DNA from: an uncultured Flavobacteriales bacterium
GTDB taxonomy: Bacteria > Bacteroidota > Bacteroidia > Flavobacteriales_D > Parvicellaceae
Reading direction: 5' to 3'
DNA: 64,000 nt
Assembly: GCA_905480225.1 (NCBI GenBank)
Contig: CAJQPO010000020.1
Location: forward strand, 20,722 to 84,721
Under the pieces are notes generated by a model. It ran no database searches. It was given only the letters and a program-made list of their open reading frames with translations, and was not told the DNA's origin. Positions 1 to 10,432 of the stretch are shown here, piece after piece. Position numbers and translations under genes: made by a program. Positions within the stretch are counted from its first letter, which is position 1. Each line of letters starts with the position of its first letter.

Positions 1-1
1 T

Positions 2-775
2 GAGTTGGATACTAGAAAGTTAGTGCGGCACATTCGACATAAAGGGGCAATGAATGCCATCATTTCTTCAGAAGAATTGGATATTGAAATTTTAATGTCA
101 AAACTTAAGACGGTTCCTTCCATGGCAGGCCTTGAATTGGCTTCAAAAGTTTCTTGTACTGAGAGTTTTGAAATAGGTACTGAAAACCAAAACAAAGTCG
201 CTTTGCTGGATTTTGGGGTGAAAAAGAATATCATCAGGGCATTAGTTGATAGAGGATGCCACATCAAGGTTTTCCCATGGAATTCAAAGGCCAGTGAGAT
301 AATGGCCTGGAATCCTGATGGAATAATGCTTTCTAACGGACCAGGTGATCCATCTGTAATGCCAGAAGTTATCACTACTGTGCAAGAAATCGTTGCTTCA
401 GAAATTCCTGTATTTGGAATATGTTTAGGCCATCAATTACTAGCATTAAGTCAGGGATTGGTAACGAAAAAAATGCACAATGGTCACAGGGGGATTAATC
501 ATCCGATTAAAAATATGATTACTGGCAAGTGTGAAGTTACTTCACAAAATCACGGTTTCGTTGTTGACATGGATTCAGCGAATGAACACGGTAATATAGA
601 AGTAACACATGTTCACCTGAATGATAACACATTGGCTGGAATTAAGGTGAAGGATAAGTTAGCGTTTTCGGTGCAATATCATCCTGAAGCAGGACCAGGA
701 CCGAATGATGCTAAATATCTTTTTGATAATTTTTTAGAGAATATTATCAAAGCAAAACAAATTCAAACAGTGTAA
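2..775 (+). CDS. carA: Carbamoyl-phosphate synthase small subunit, 3' part
   Basis: Glutaminase subunit of carbamoyl-phosphate synthase, which releases ammonia from glutamine for carbamoyl phosphate in arginine and pyrimidine synthesis. The frame is open to the window edge and begins inside the conserved DTR-LVRHIR-KGAMN segment of the N-terminal domain, so the true start lies upstream and about a third of the protein is missing. The class I amidotransferase domain is complete: the nucleophile Cys lies in FGICLGHQ (Cys codon at 422) and the His/Glu pair is in QYHPEAGPGP near the C-terminus. eno follows after 21 bases and is probably co-transcribed. In related Flavobacteriales carA often follows the rplQ end of a ribosomal operon, which would put that operon just outside the window (recollection, not seen here). 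Confidence 0.96.
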   Translation, partial: ELDTRKLVRHIRHKGAMNAIISSEELDIEILMSKLKTVPSMAGLELASKVSCTESFEIGTENQNKVALLDFGVKKNIIRALVDRGCHIKVFPWNSKASEIMAWNPDGIMLSNGPGDPSVMPEVITTVQEIVASEIPVFGICLGHQLLALSQGLVTKKMHNGHRGINHPIKNMITGKCEVTSQNHGFVVDMDSANEHGNIEVTHVHLNDNTLAGIKVKDKLAFSVQYHPEAGPGPNDAKYLFDNFLENIIKAKQIQTV

Positions 776-781
776 TCGTAA

Positions 782-2074
<1,293 letters not shown>

Positions 2075-2142
2075 TACAATTGGTATCACTTTCCGATTCC
2101 AACGTGTCACGTCCTCGATAATTTACGATATTTGACACCTTT

Positions 2143-3501
2143 ATGCGGGGATCACAAACACTGGGTACAGAACCAATAGGTAAACTGCTTTTTAAGCAAT
2201 CTTTACCAGCAGCTATTGGTTTTATGGTGATGTCTCTAAATTCAGTAGTAGACACCATTTATCTTGGAAAGTTTATTGGAGATGATGCGATAGGTGCGGT
2301 AACAGCTGTTACTGCAATTATTTTTTTGTTTGCGGTTTTAGGAATGGCCATTGGAATGGGAGGGGCTTCGATTGTATCAAGAGCACTCGGCGCAGGAGAT
2401 AAAGAAAAAGCATCTTGGGCATTGAATAATCAGATATCCATGGTCTTGATTTGCTTCATCGCCATTGTTACCTTGGGTTATTCATTTTCTGATTCTTTAG
2501 TTTGGTTATTTGGTGCTAAGGGGGATATATTTCCATTAGGACTTGACTATTTTAAGATTGTACTAGTTGGTATTCCTTTTCTAGCTTGGGGAATGATGTG
2601 CAACAATAATATTCGCGCTGAAGGTCGTGCTACCATGGCAATGATGATTTTACTGGTTCCTTCTATTGTCAATATTGTTTTGGATGATGTTCTAATCAGG
2701 CAAATGGGAGGAGGAATTGAAAGTGCTGCTTGGGCTACGACTATTTCATTTATGTTGAGTAGTGTTTTTACTTTTTACTTTTATTTCTTTGGTAATTCTG
2801 AATTGAAATTTTCCTGGGCCCAAATGAGACTGAAAAAAGAACTGGTTAAAGAGATTGCTGCGCTTGGAAGTGTTAGTTTGATTAGACAAGGCTCAATATC
2901 TTTATTGATGATCATTCTAGGTTGGTCGCTGCATAAATACGGTGCTCAAGACATTCCTGCGCCAAACGGCGGTGAGATGGCCTATTCATCTTATGGAGTT
3001 GCTTCTAGATTAGCAATGTTTGTCTTTTTTCCATTAATTGGAATTTCACAGGGCTTTATGCCCATCACAGGTTATAATTACGGCGCAAAACAATATGTAC
3101 GAGTTCGCAAGGCCATTACACTTTCCGTTGTGTTTGGGACTATTATTGCCGCATTTTTGTGTGCTATTCTTCTTATTGGGGCTAATTATATACCGTCCTT
3201 GTTTTCAGTAGGTCCGGAAATGACAATTTATGCGTCAGATGCTATCTTTTATGTTTTTTTGGCTACTCCGTTAGTTATGTTTCCATTTATTGGAAGTAGC
3301 TATTACCAAGCAATTGGCAAACCATTACCGGCTATGTTATTGACTTTAACCAAGCAAACTTTTTGTTTGGTTCCAATTATCTATATTCTTCCAATTTTTT
3401 ACGGATTAAAAGGAGTTTGGTATTCCTTTCCGATTGCCGATTCATTAGCGGCTATAATATGCCTGTACTATTTATTAAGAGCCATTAAACGGTTGAAATA
3501 G
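2143..3501 (+). CDS. MATE-family multidrug/cation efflux transporter
   Basis: Integral inner-membrane exporter of about 12 hydrophobic helices (452 residues). The N-terminal block PIGKLLFKQSLPAAIGFMVMSLN followed by VDTIYLGKFIG is the classic MATE helix 1-2 pattern, and a second related repeat starts near residue 240 (LIRQGSISLLMIILGWSL), giving the two-bundle fold. MATE proteins exchange Na+ or H+ for cationic or aromatic compounds; the substrate cannot be read from sequence. The last 17 bases overlap the 3' end of the convergent GT87-like gene. A small dyad, ACGTG-T-CACGT (2102-2112), lies 30 bases upstream of the start and could be an operator, but is short enough to be chance. Confidence 0.93.
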   Translation: MRGSQTLGTEPIGKLLFKQSLPAAIGFMVMSLNSVVDTIYLGKFIGDDAIGAVTAVTAIIFLFAVLGMAIGMGGASIVSRALGAGDKEKASWALNNQISMVLICFIAIVTLGYSFSDSLVWLFGAKGDIFPLGLDYFKIVLVGIPFLAWGMMCNNNIRAEGRATMAMMILLVPSIVNIVLDDVLIRQMGGGIESAAWATTISFMLSSVFTFYFYFFGNSELKFSWAQMRLKKELVKEIAALGSVSLIRQGSISLLMIILGWSLHKYGAQDIPAPNGGEMAYSSYGVASRLAMFVFFPLIGISQGFMPITGYNYGAKQYVRVRKAITLSVVFGTIIAAFLCAILLIGANYIPSLFSVGPEMTIYASDAIFYVFLATPLVMFPFIGSSYYQAIGKPLPAMLLTLTKQTFCLVPIIYILPIFYGLKGVWYSFPIADSLAAIICLYYLLRAIKRLK

Positions 3502-4645
3502 GCTGTTGAGGTTTTAATCGCAGCATGTTAAATGTCAGAGATACCCAAATAAGTATGCAGGGAAATGCTTTCATTGCGTAAGGTGTAATGAATGCTTCTC
3601 TCCATGATTGGGGAAATATGTCGGTTGGAGATACAATTGTAAATAAGAAACACATTGTAACTAAAGCAATTTCTACCCAGCTTCTTTTTGAATTGATAAA
3701 CCAAATATAAGCGCCAATCACCGCAATGATATACGTAGGTGACTCGGCCTTATGGTTAAATATGACAACCCAAATAACAGCACTGGCAAACATCATAGTT
3801 TGAAAGGTGGAAGTCTTGATAGCTTTATAGTTAAAGAGCGGTAATAGTAGGCCAACAATTCCAAAAACCAAAACAAGACTCTTATTGGGTTGTATCGTAA
3901 ACCACAATTCAAGCCAACCTTTAAAGGAGTAGGAACTGGAAACAGACGAGTCATTAATTAACATGTGCCACCAATTCTGATATTGCCAAATCAACTCATT
4001 CCATCCAGTTATCACTATAGGAAATAGGGCTAAAAGAGAAAACCACAATATGCTATATGAGATGAATTTTATCTTCTTCGGATAAAATAGGAATAGTATA
4101 AAAAGTACAAGTCCAAAAATTTTTATAAATACCGTAAGACTTAGAAATAAGGCGGCTTTTATAATTTGTTCTTTTTGAAAGGATTGATATGCTAAAAGGA
4201 AAAGCCCAATAATCAAGATATTACATTGGGAGTTTTGTAAAGATGTTATCAATTCCAGAAAGATAAAAAACCAAAAAAATAATTGTAATCGTTTATTTTT
4301 GAAATCAAAATCTTTAACACCAAAATACAGAACAATCACATTTAGTAGATTCCAACACAATAGACCTGCCCAATTGGGCATCCATGCTAGCATACCCATG
4401 AACAGACTGAATATGGGGCTGTATTTGTAAAGGTCCCAATAATCTACGGGGTAAGGAGTATATAAATTTTGCCCCTCAATCAAATGAAAAAAAGAGTTTT
4501 TAAAAATAAGGTAGTTGTTGTAATGTGTAAATACAGAATCACCGTTGATTCTTGGCGGTAAGTTGAGTACTTGTATACTGACACCTATAGCAGTAAGAAT
4601 TAATACGGATAGAATGATGAACTGATATTTCCTAGAAGACATCAT
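3485..4645 (-). CDS. GT87-like (DUF2029) polytopic membrane glycosyltransferase
   Basis: A 386-residue protein of about 9-10 hydrophobic helices. The first periplasmic loop contains GDSVFTHYNNYLIF, then a YTPYPVDYWDLYKYSPIFSL block and a WNLLN helix. That layout is typical of DUF2029/GT87 proteins, which in characterised members are polyprenyl-phosphate-mannose-dependent mannosyltransferases acting on the outer face of the inner membrane. An acidic residue in the first loop (GDS) is consistent with a GT-C fold. It is last in a leftward group headed by purE and starts 24 bases after the upstream barrel gene. Its 3' end overlaps the convergent MATE gene by 17 bases. Donor and acceptor are unknown. 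Confidence 0.7.
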   Translation of the reverse strand: MMSSRKYQFIILSVLILTAIGVSIQVLNLPPRINGDSVFTHYNNYLIFKNSFFHLIEGQNLYTPYPVDYWDLYKYSPIFSLFMGMLAWMPNWAGLLCWNLLNVIVLYFGVKDFDFKNKRLQLFFWFFIFLELITSLQNSQCNILIIGLFLLAYQSFQKEQIIKAALFLSLTVFIKIFGLVLFILFLFYPKKIKFISYSILWFSLLALFPIVITGWNELIWQYQNWWHMLINDSSVSSSYSFKGWLELWFTIQPNKSLVLVFGIVGLLLPLFNYKAIKTSTFQTMMFASAVIWVVIFNHKAESPTYIIAVIGAYIWFINSKRSWVEIALVTMCFLFTIVSPTDIFPQSWREAFITPYAMKAFPCILIWVSLTFNMLRLKPQQPISTV

Positions 4646-4669
4646 AATTTAATCAATGTAAAGCTAATC

Positions 4670-6766
4670 TTAAAACTTGAATCTAACTTGCGCCCGGATG
4701 TCTGATTTGGTATTGCCCAAGATTAATTCGTTGCCAGCACCTATTTCATCTACGTTGTTTAAATGCCATTGCGCCCACCTAAACCATACATCAATGCCTT
4801 TCCGCACTTGATATTTAATAGTGAGGTAAGTTCGAGATCCTGTTCTGTAATATGCTGGTATAGAAAAATAATAAAGCACATCATTTTCATATGCATAGAC
4901 CCTTGAATTATAAGAATCGGTTTCGAAAAGTGCATAGCGAAAAGAAAATGAGAATGGATTACTTAAGGGTTTGTAAATGATATCTTGATAGACCAAATAG
5001 CCTTGTTCTTTTTGGGCCATTCCACGCTTGTAATCGACAAGTTCTATTCTATTTCTTAATGTAAAAGACTCAGAAACCTTATAGGTTATGTTGTACCTGT
5101 AATTCGTTTGTTTTTTTGCTACAACAAAATCGATATCGTCAATTTCCTCGATTGAATTAACGGGTTTATCACGACTTCGTATTCGTCCGTACATAATTAA
5201 TTTTTTACTTGGCTTGTATTGTAATTGAACTAAATAGTCGTGCCCATACGTGTTGGGCTTATCTACCAAGTATTTTAGCCAAGGAAATTTAAATTGATCG
5301 AGGTAAGCATTAAGCGTAAGCTTTTTTCCTTTGGAAAGTTTAAGTCCAATCATTACACCTTTTTCGTTGATGTTTTTACTGCTCTCGGCAAATGCATTGC
5401 TCAGGTTATTTTGAAAATCACGCTGGTAATCTCGATATACGATAGACAATGCTACACTCGGATCTAACGAAATAAGTGCACCGTGAATCTGTGCCATTCC
5501 GCCATTTGCGCTGCGTGAAACTTCACCGTAAAAGTTAAAGTTTTTAAAGAGTAAATTATAATCGGCGCCTAAAACGGTATTTTTATTGGTGTTAAATTCA
5601 AATTGGTTGTAATAGGTTAAGTTTCTTTGAACATTTGCATTGTAATCGGAATGCAACCCGGTAAATCCTATTCTTAATTTTCTTGTATTGAATTGCAAAT
5701 TACCTCCAAGATGAGATTCACTGATTACTTTTTTATCCTGCAGCTCACCAGGAGTTCTATGCAATCCGGTAAGTTGAAATGAAGTAATGGTATAGCCATC
5801 AAAATTCGAACTAGTGTCGTCATAAGATATATTCGCGTCTATTTTTTTGTGCGATCCAAAAGCGGTAAATGCTAACTTACCAAACTCAAGAGTCGCTCCT
5901 GCACCTCTCAGAAATAAGTTTTCATCGACTGACGCGTACGGACGCAGGCCTCTTGCATTTCTTTTAGAGGTCATAACGTCAGCACTTTTGCCAAATGCAA
6001 GACCGCTCCATACCGTTAATCCCTGGCCAAATTGTGCATGAAAATCTCCTAATGCCAGTGCTTTTAATTTGCCAAACCCTCTTAAATACAAATGTCCTGA
6101 ATAAAAATCGAAACCATTTTTTTGATTGCCTGAAAAATATTGTTCTCCGGCGTCTTTTTCACCAGTAAAACCGAGGCTTACGTTGTTCCTAAATTTAAAT
6201 CGATATCGACTATAAATTTTATCAGGACTACCATTGTACCGTTTATTTGGGCTTGCTGCTAACGTTGAATCATCAATTGGTAAATACCCTTCTTGTTGCT
6301 CAAGAATTCTTGAATACCTAATGAATACTTCATTAGTACTATTCTTTAGCATTTCTTTAAAAGAAATAGATGGAGCATATAAATTAACATTGACTGTAAT
6401 AAATGGAAGCATGTTTTTAATTAGAGCCAAATTCCAGCCTGGTACTGCTTGTAATTCATAGATTGAGATTAGTTTTCCGTTTCGGTTAATGTGCTCATAT
6501 AAATTATTGATTTGGATATCAGTAAGCATCTTGAGTTGCTGGAGCTCCTCTTCGTTTTTTGGGTTATTAATATTTAATGGGTGATCGTAGATGTACGACA
6601 AATAATCAAATAAGGTGGTGTAATCGATGTCTTCGTCTTCTGTATTCTCTGCAATAGTTTCAATCCGTTGCTCTAATAAATTAAATTTTTGTTGATCGTT
6701 TTTTTGCCCATGCAATGATAGGGGTGCAAGCAACAGCATAAAGAAGAATAACTGTAAATTGTTCAT
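4670..6766 (-). CDS. Exported helix-hairpin-helix protein with outer-membrane beta-barrel body
   Basis: 698 residues. The signal peptide MNNLQLFFFMLLLAPLSLHG is followed by a short helical region (about 25-125) that includes HPLNINNPKNEEELQQL and IYELQAVPGW, the pattern of tandem ComEA-like helix-hairpin-helix units. The rest is beta-rich with alternating aromatic residues and ends RAQVRFKF; the C-terminal Phe fits an outer-membrane barrel inserted by BamA. The ATG overlaps the stop of the upstream PorV-like gene by four bases (ATGA), so the two are translationally coupled. HhH motifs normally contact DNA backbone; in an exported barrel they may instead serve as a protein-interaction or DNA-capture element. 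Such proteins recur in Bacteroidota and are uncharacterised as far as I know. Confidence 0.75.
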   Translation of the reverse strand: MNNLQLFFFMLLLAPLSLHGQKNDQQKFNLLEQRIETIAENTEDEDIDYTTLFDYLSYIYDHPLNINNPKNEEELQQLKMLTDIQINNLYEHINRNGKLISIYELQAVPGWNLALIKNMLPFITVNVNLYAPSISFKEMLKNSTNEVFIRYSRILEQQEGYLPIDDSTLAASPNKRYNGSPDKIYSRYRFKFRNNVSLGFTGEKDAGEQYFSGNQKNGFDFYSGHLYLRGFGKLKALALGDFHAQFGQGLTVWSGLAFGKSADVMTSKRNARGLRPYASVDENLFLRGAGATLEFGKLAFTAFGSHKKIDANISYDDTSSNFDGYTITSFQLTGLHRTPGELQDKKVISESHLGGNLQFNTRKLRIGFTGLHSDYNANVQRNLTYYNQFEFNTNKNTVLGADYNLLFKNFNFYGEVSRSANGGMAQIHGALISLDPSVALSIVYRDYQRDFQNNLSNAFAESSKNINEKGVMIGLKLSKGKKLTLNAYLDQFKFPWLKYLVDKPNTYGHDYLVQLQYKPSKKLIMYGRIRSRDKPVNSIEEIDDIDFVVAKKQTNYRYNITYKVSESFTLRNRIELVDYKRGMAQKEQGYLVYQDIIYKPLSNPFSFSFRYALFETDSYNSRVYAYENDVLYYFSIPAYYRTGSRTYLTIKYQVRKGIDVWFRWAQWHLNNVDEIGAGNELILGNTKSDIRAQVRFKF

Positions 6767-7581
6767 TGCTTGCCTAATACGTAGGTTAGCGAAAGCTGTG
6801 GGCTAAAACCTAAAATTTGATGATAAGTACTTGAAATGTCGGCTTTAAACGAGTCGAAGTTAAGTCCAAAACCAAAGGCAATTATTCCTGGATTTGTTGC
6901 AATACCACCCCTTAAGTAGAGCATCTTCCCAGGAATATATTCCAACCCACTTCTGAATACGGCTTTATGCTCAAGGTCTTTTTCAACTTCACTGGTTACC
7001 AATACTTTATCAGAAAACTGGTAGCTCATTCCAAATCTCATTATCGAAGGAATACGCTCATCATTGTAGTCATTTAATTTGGTTTTAGTAGGGTTATAAA
7101 CGTGAACTCCAATGGTCAGATTATCGGTTACTTTTGCTTGAATTCCAGATTCAATAGAAAAAGCCATAGTGGAACCATAATTACCACCGAGACGAAGTGA
7201 ATGATAATTTGCCTGTATACCGCCAGCTATTTTTTCGTTAAATTTCATAGCGTAAGCAAAACCCACTTTACTTTCTTTGTACAGGGACCAGCCAAAACTT
7301 GAATAATTTAATCCAAAGCAACCATTTCCAACAGGAATAGCAATAGCGGCTCCCAAATGACTAAGTTCCTTGAGCCCAAATCGGTTCTCAAAATAAACAC
7401 CGGCATTAGGACTTTTTAGCCATCCTAATCCTCCTTGGTTGTGGTGGGTAGACCAAACATCTGAAAGTGTAATAGAGGCATGAGCCATTCCAGCGCTTCT
7501 AGCACCCAAATGCCAATTGTCATTTCCCGCTAATGCAAGGGTAGAGGGTATCAGCAAGTATAATAGTAAATACTTTTTCAT
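6763..7581 (-). CDS. PorV/PorQ-like (UPF0164-type) outer-membrane barrel protein
   Basis: 272 residues with the signal peptide MKKYLLLYLLIPSTLALAG. The first mature segment, LGARSAGMAHASITLSDVW followed by HHNQGGLGW, is the plug-like start seen in the PorV/PorQ/UPF0164 group of FadL-related 14-strand barrels, and the remaining sequence is alternating beta strands. PorV and PorQ serve in T9SS substrate shuttling, but this protein is shorter than PorV and the similarity only supports membership of the wider family. It is coupled by ATGA overlap to the HhH barrel and follows purE by 61 bases, suggesting the two barrel proteins are made together and may form one outer-membrane unit. Confidence 0.65.
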   Translation of the reverse strand: MKKYLLLYLLIPSTLALAGNDNWHLGARSAGMAHASITLSDVWSTHHNQGGLGWLKSPNAGVYFENRFGLKELSHLGAAIAIPVGNGCFGLNYSSFGWSLYKESKVGFAYAMKFNEKIAGGIQANYHSLRLGGNYGSTMAFSIESGIQAKVTDNLTIGVHVYNPTKTKLNDYNDERIPSIMRFGMSYQFSDKVLVTSEVEKDLEHKAVFRSGLEYIPGKMLYLRGGIATNPGIIAFGFGLNFDSFKADISSTYHQILGFSPQLSLTYVLGKQ

Positions 7582-7642
7582 CTATTGGTCAAAATAGTGA
7601 TTTTGAAAAGAAAAGATGAAAAAAGTAGCCGTAATAATGAGA

Positions 7643-8155
7643 TTAATTCACTCTATACTTGAAAGAATACTCTTTAAGGTCTTCGTTCGCCTTTACTATT
7701 TTTTCTTTCAGTTCTTTTTTGAACTGAACACATTTTGAATAGATTTTTTCATCACCTGTTGCAAGTATTTGTGCAGCTAAAATACCTGCATTTCTAGCAC
7801 CATCTAAACCTACCGTAGCTACTGGAATTCCAGGAGGCATTTGAAGAATAGACAGAATGGAATCCCATCCGTCTATAGAAATTGACGACCGGCACGGAAC
7901 ACCAATTACAGGGACAGGCGTAAAGGCTGCCATAACTCCAGGTAGATGCGCGGCTCCGCCTGCACCAGCAATTACTACTCTAATGCCTCTCTCATATGCA
8001 GAGCTTGCATATGCCTCAACCTTTTCAGGGGTTCGATGCGCTGAAAGTGCATTGATTTCAAATGGAATTTCAAAATGGTCTAAAATTTTTGCGGCTTCCT
8101 GCATAACTGGCATGTCAGATGTGCTGCCCATAATAATACTTACTAAAGGATTCAT
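7643..8155 (-). CDS. purE: 5-(carboxyamino)imidazole ribonucleotide mutase
   Basis: Class I PurE, which moves the carboxyl group of N5-CAIR to give CAIR in purine synthesis; cytosolic octamer. All family blocks are present in 170 residues: GSTSDMPVMQEA near the N-terminus, NALSAHRTPEK (active-site SAHR), IAGAGGAAHLPGV and GVPCRSSISIDGWDSILSILQMP. The ATG at 8155 fits the family. It is divergent from hpt across a 92-base region with a good TAnnTTTG box, so purine synthesis and salvage genes flank one promoter region. Downstream on the same strand are two barrel genes and a GT87-like gene that have no obvious link to purines. Confidence 0.97.
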   Translation of the reverse strand: MNPLVSIIMGSTSDMPVMQEAAKILDHFEIPFEINALSAHRTPEKVEAYASSAYERGIRVVIAGAGGAAHLPGVMAAFTPVPVIGVPCRSSISIDGWDSILSILQMPPGIPVATVGLDGARNAGILAAQILATGDEKIYSKCVQFKKELKEKIVKANEDLKEYSFKYRVN

Positions 8156-8175
8156 TTTTGTTGTTTTATGAAATG

Positions 8176-8183
8176 CAAAATTA
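8176..8183 (-). promoter_or_regulatory. Probable promoter -7 box for purE
   Basis: On the minus strand this reads TAATTTTG, an exact match to the Bacteroidota -7 consensus TAnnTTTG. Initiation about 7 bases downstream would leave a leader of about 13 bases before the purE ATG at 8155. The -33 TTG is not exact (ATG at 19-base spacing). On the opposite strand, TAGATTTA about 20 bases before hpt is an inexact counterpart. Confidence 0.4.
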
Positions 8184-8247
8184 GTAATTGAGTTTGTAAT
8201 TTCATTGTTTTACACTACTTAATTTTTTAGATTTACTGCTCTTTTTA

Positions 8248-8787
8248 ATGCGTACTATTTGTCTACATAATAAGCAGTTTAAATCTCACATTTCAGATGA
8301 AGCAATTGAAGCAGCCATTTTAAATGTATCCAATCGAATCAATCGAGATTACCAAGGTAAAAAGCCATTATTTTTAGGAATATTAAATGGAAGCTTTCTT
8401 TTTGTTGCTGATCTCATGCGGAAAATAGATTTAGAATGTGAAATTTCATTTCTTAAAGTCAGTTCGTATAGCGGCACGAGTACAACAGGTACAATTAAGG
8501 AATTGGTCGGGTTGAATGAAGATGTGTCAGGTAGAGATTTGATTATTCTCGAAGATATCGTAGATACAGGCATTACCATTGATAGTATATTTAATTCGTT
8601 ATTGGGAAAGGGTGCAAATTCTATAGAGGTTGCCACCCTATTGTTTAAACCCAATTCGTATCAAATGGATTATCCAATTAAGTATGCTGCACTCGAAGTG
8701 GGTAATGAGTTTTTGGTAGGGTTTGGATTAGATTACGACGGTTTAGGACGAAATTTAAAGGACATTTACATAATAAATGAAGATTAA
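8248..8787 (+). CDS. hpt: Hypoxanthine phosphoribosyltransferase
   Basis: Salvages hypoxanthine or guanine with PRPP to give IMP or GMP. The PRPP-binding motif is LIILEDIVDTGITI at about residues 106-119, where the two acidic residues ED bind ribose. The flexible-loop block VSSYSGTSTTGTIK and the N-terminal FLGILNGSFLFVADL are typical of HGPRT. The length of 179 residues is normal. Only three bases separate its stop from the adk start, so hpt-adk forms a purine-nucleotide pair divergent from purE. Confidence 0.95.
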   Translation: MRTICLHNKQFKSHISDEAIEAAILNVSNRINRDYQGKKPLFLGILNGSFLFVADLMRKIDLECEISFLKVSSYSGTSTTGTIKELVGLNEDVSGRDLIILEDIVDTGITIDSIFNSLLGKGANSIEVATLLFKPNSYQMDYPIKYAALEVGNEFLVGFGLDYDGLGRNLKDIYIINED

Positions 8788-8790
8788 GTC

Positions 8791-9372
8791 ATGTTAAATA
8801 TTGTATTATTTGGGCCTCCAGGGGCAGGAAAAGGAACCCAATCAGAAAGATTGAGAGACCAGTATGGATTAGTACATATATCTACTGGTGATGTATTCAG
8901 AGGTTTAAATCCCAATTCAGAGCTAGGTAAATTGGCCAAAAGTTTCGCGGATAAGGGTGATTTGGTACCTGATGATATCACAATTGCGATATTAGAGTCA
9001 GAAGTTCAAAAATTTCCAAACGCTAAGGGAGTAATTTACGATGGATTTCCACGAACGACAGCTCAGGCTCAGGCACTTGATGATTTTTTATCCTCAAAAA
9101 ATACAGCAGTATCCATGATGTTGTCTTTGGTAGTAGATGAAGTTGAATTGAAAACAAGATTATCTAAACGGGCTAGTAAAGCTGGAAGACCAGATGACGC
9201 AGATCCTGAAATAATTCAGAATAGAATTAATAATTATAATGAGAAAACTGCACCGGTTGCTGAATATTATGATCGTCAAAATAAATTGATTGAAATTGAT
9301 GGTGAAGGGCCTATTGATGGTATTACGAACCGACTTTTTGTGGCCATTGATAATCTAAATTCGGAAAAGTAA
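8791..9372 (+). CDS. adk: Adenylate kinase, short form
   Basis: Interconverts AMP + ATP and 2 ADP. The P-loop is GPPGAGKGTQSERL at residues 7-20, followed by HISTGDVFR (AMP site), YDGFPRTTAQAQ and the LID arginine region RASKAGRPDDADP. At 193 residues it is the short variant without the zinc-type LID insert. The ATG at 8791 is three bases past hpt. A strong intrinsic terminator 21 bases after the stop ends the hpt-adk transcript. Confidence 0.97.
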   Translation: MLNIVLFGPPGAGKGTQSERLRDQYGLVHISTGDVFRGLNPNSELGKLAKSFADKGDLVPDDITIAILESEVQKFPNAKGVIYDGFPRTTAQAQALDDFLSSKNTAVSMMLSLVVDEVELKTRLSKRASKAGRPDDADPEIIQNRINNYNEKTAPVAEYYDRQNKLIEIDGEGPIDGITNRLFVAIDNLNSEK

Positions 9373-9393
9373 TTATTACAGCAACTCGCAATG

Positions 9394-9421
9394 AAGGCTG
9401 AATTACTGTTCAGCCTTTTTT
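9394..9421 (+). terminator. Intrinsic terminator after adk
   Basis: A perfect 9-bp inverted repeat, AAGGCTGAA / TTCAGCCTT, with a 6-base loop, runs directly into a T-tract. It sits between adk and obgE, so obgE probably has its own promoter in the following 20 bases (TATTTTTA is a near match to the -7 box) or depends on read-through. Confidence 0.9.
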
Positions 9422-9442
9422 ATTTAACCTATTTTTACCGAC

Positions 9443-10432
9443 ATGGCAGGAACTAATTTTGTTGATTATGTGAAAATTAATTGTCGCTCAGGAAAAGGCG
9501 GTGCAGGATCAGTTCATCTTTTTAGAGATAAAAATACTGCCAAAGGAGGGCCAGACGGAGGAGACGGGGGCCGAGGCGGTCACATCATTATTCGAGGTAA
9601 TAAACAGCTCTGGACTTTGTTGCATCTCAAGTATAGAAAGCACATTAAGGCCGAACATGGTGGACCTGGACAGGGAGGATTGAGACATGGAGCAAATGGT
9701 AAAGACAATATAATAGAAGTGCCACTTGGTACCATTGCAAAGGATATCGAATCTGGTGAAATATTATTTGAAATTACTGCAGATGGTGAAGAGAAAGTAT
9801 TGCTTCCAGGAGGAAGAGGGGGCTTAGGTAATGATCACTTTAAATCTTCAACCAATCAAACTCCGAGATTTGCACAACCGGGCGAAGATGGAAAGGATGA
9901 ATGGAAAATATTGGAATTAAAAGTATTGGCAGATGTTGGGCTAGTGGGGTTCCCCAATGCAGGTAAGTCTACATTGCTGTCTGTAGTTTCTGCTGCAAAA
10001 CCAGAAATCGCTAATTACCCATTTACCACACTAGTACCTAATTTAGGCATAGTATCTTATAGAGAGCATCGATCATTTATCATGGCAGACATTCCAGGTA
10101 TTATTGAAGGTGCACATAGTGGTAAAGGAATAGGTCTTCGATTTTTGCGCCATATAGAACGAAATTCCTTATTATTATTCTTGGTTCCAGCAGACAGTAA
10201 TGACATTCATAAGGAGTATGAAATTTTATTAAATGAACTCAAACAATTTAATCCAGAACTTTTAGATAAGACAAGAATACTGGCAATATCAAAATCTGAT
10301 ATGTTAGACGACGAACTGAAATCGGAAATAATACTGGATTTGCCAGATGTACCGCATTTATTTATTAGCTCGATTGCGCAGCAAGGATTGCAAGAACTGA
10401 AAGATTTACTTTGGACAAGTATGCAAACATGA
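9443..10432 (+). CDS. obgE: Obg-family GTPase (ribosome assembly)
   Basis: Large-subunit assembly and stress-linked GTPase. The glycine-rich Obg fold covers residues 1-158 ([27 protein letters not shown]). The G domain follows, with G1 GFPNAGKST, the switch region [11 protein letters not shown], and G3 [10 protein letters not shown]. The G4 motif reads SKSD instead of NKxD, with the Lys and Asp that read guanine retained; the same substitution type is, to my recollection, common in Bacteroidota Obg. The variable C-terminal OCT domain is absent: the protein stops at 329 residues after G5 (FISSIAQQG). It is coupled to the PAP2 gene by an ATGA overlap. Confidence 0.97.
   Translation: MAGTNFVDYVKINCRSGKGGAGSVHLFRDKNTAKGGPDGGDGGRGGHIIIRGNKQLWTLLHLKYRKHIKAEHGGPGQGGLRHGANGKDNIIEVPLGTIAKDIESGEILFEITADGEEKVLLPGGRGGLGNDHFKSSTNQTPRFAQPGEDGKDEWKILELKVLADVGLVGFPNAGKSTLLSVVSAAKPEIANYPFTTLVPNLGIVSYREHRSFIMADIPGIIEGAHSGKGIGLRFLRHIERNSLLLFLVPADSNDIHKEYEILLNELKQFNPELLDKTRILAISKSDMLDDELKSEIILDLPDVPHLFISSIAQQGLQELKDLLWTSMQT

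Noticed and set aside
10411..10428. Upstream TTG start for the PAP2 gene
   Set aside because: It would lie within obgE; the ATG at 10429 forms the ATGA overlap also used by the next gene and leaves all PAP2 motifs intact.
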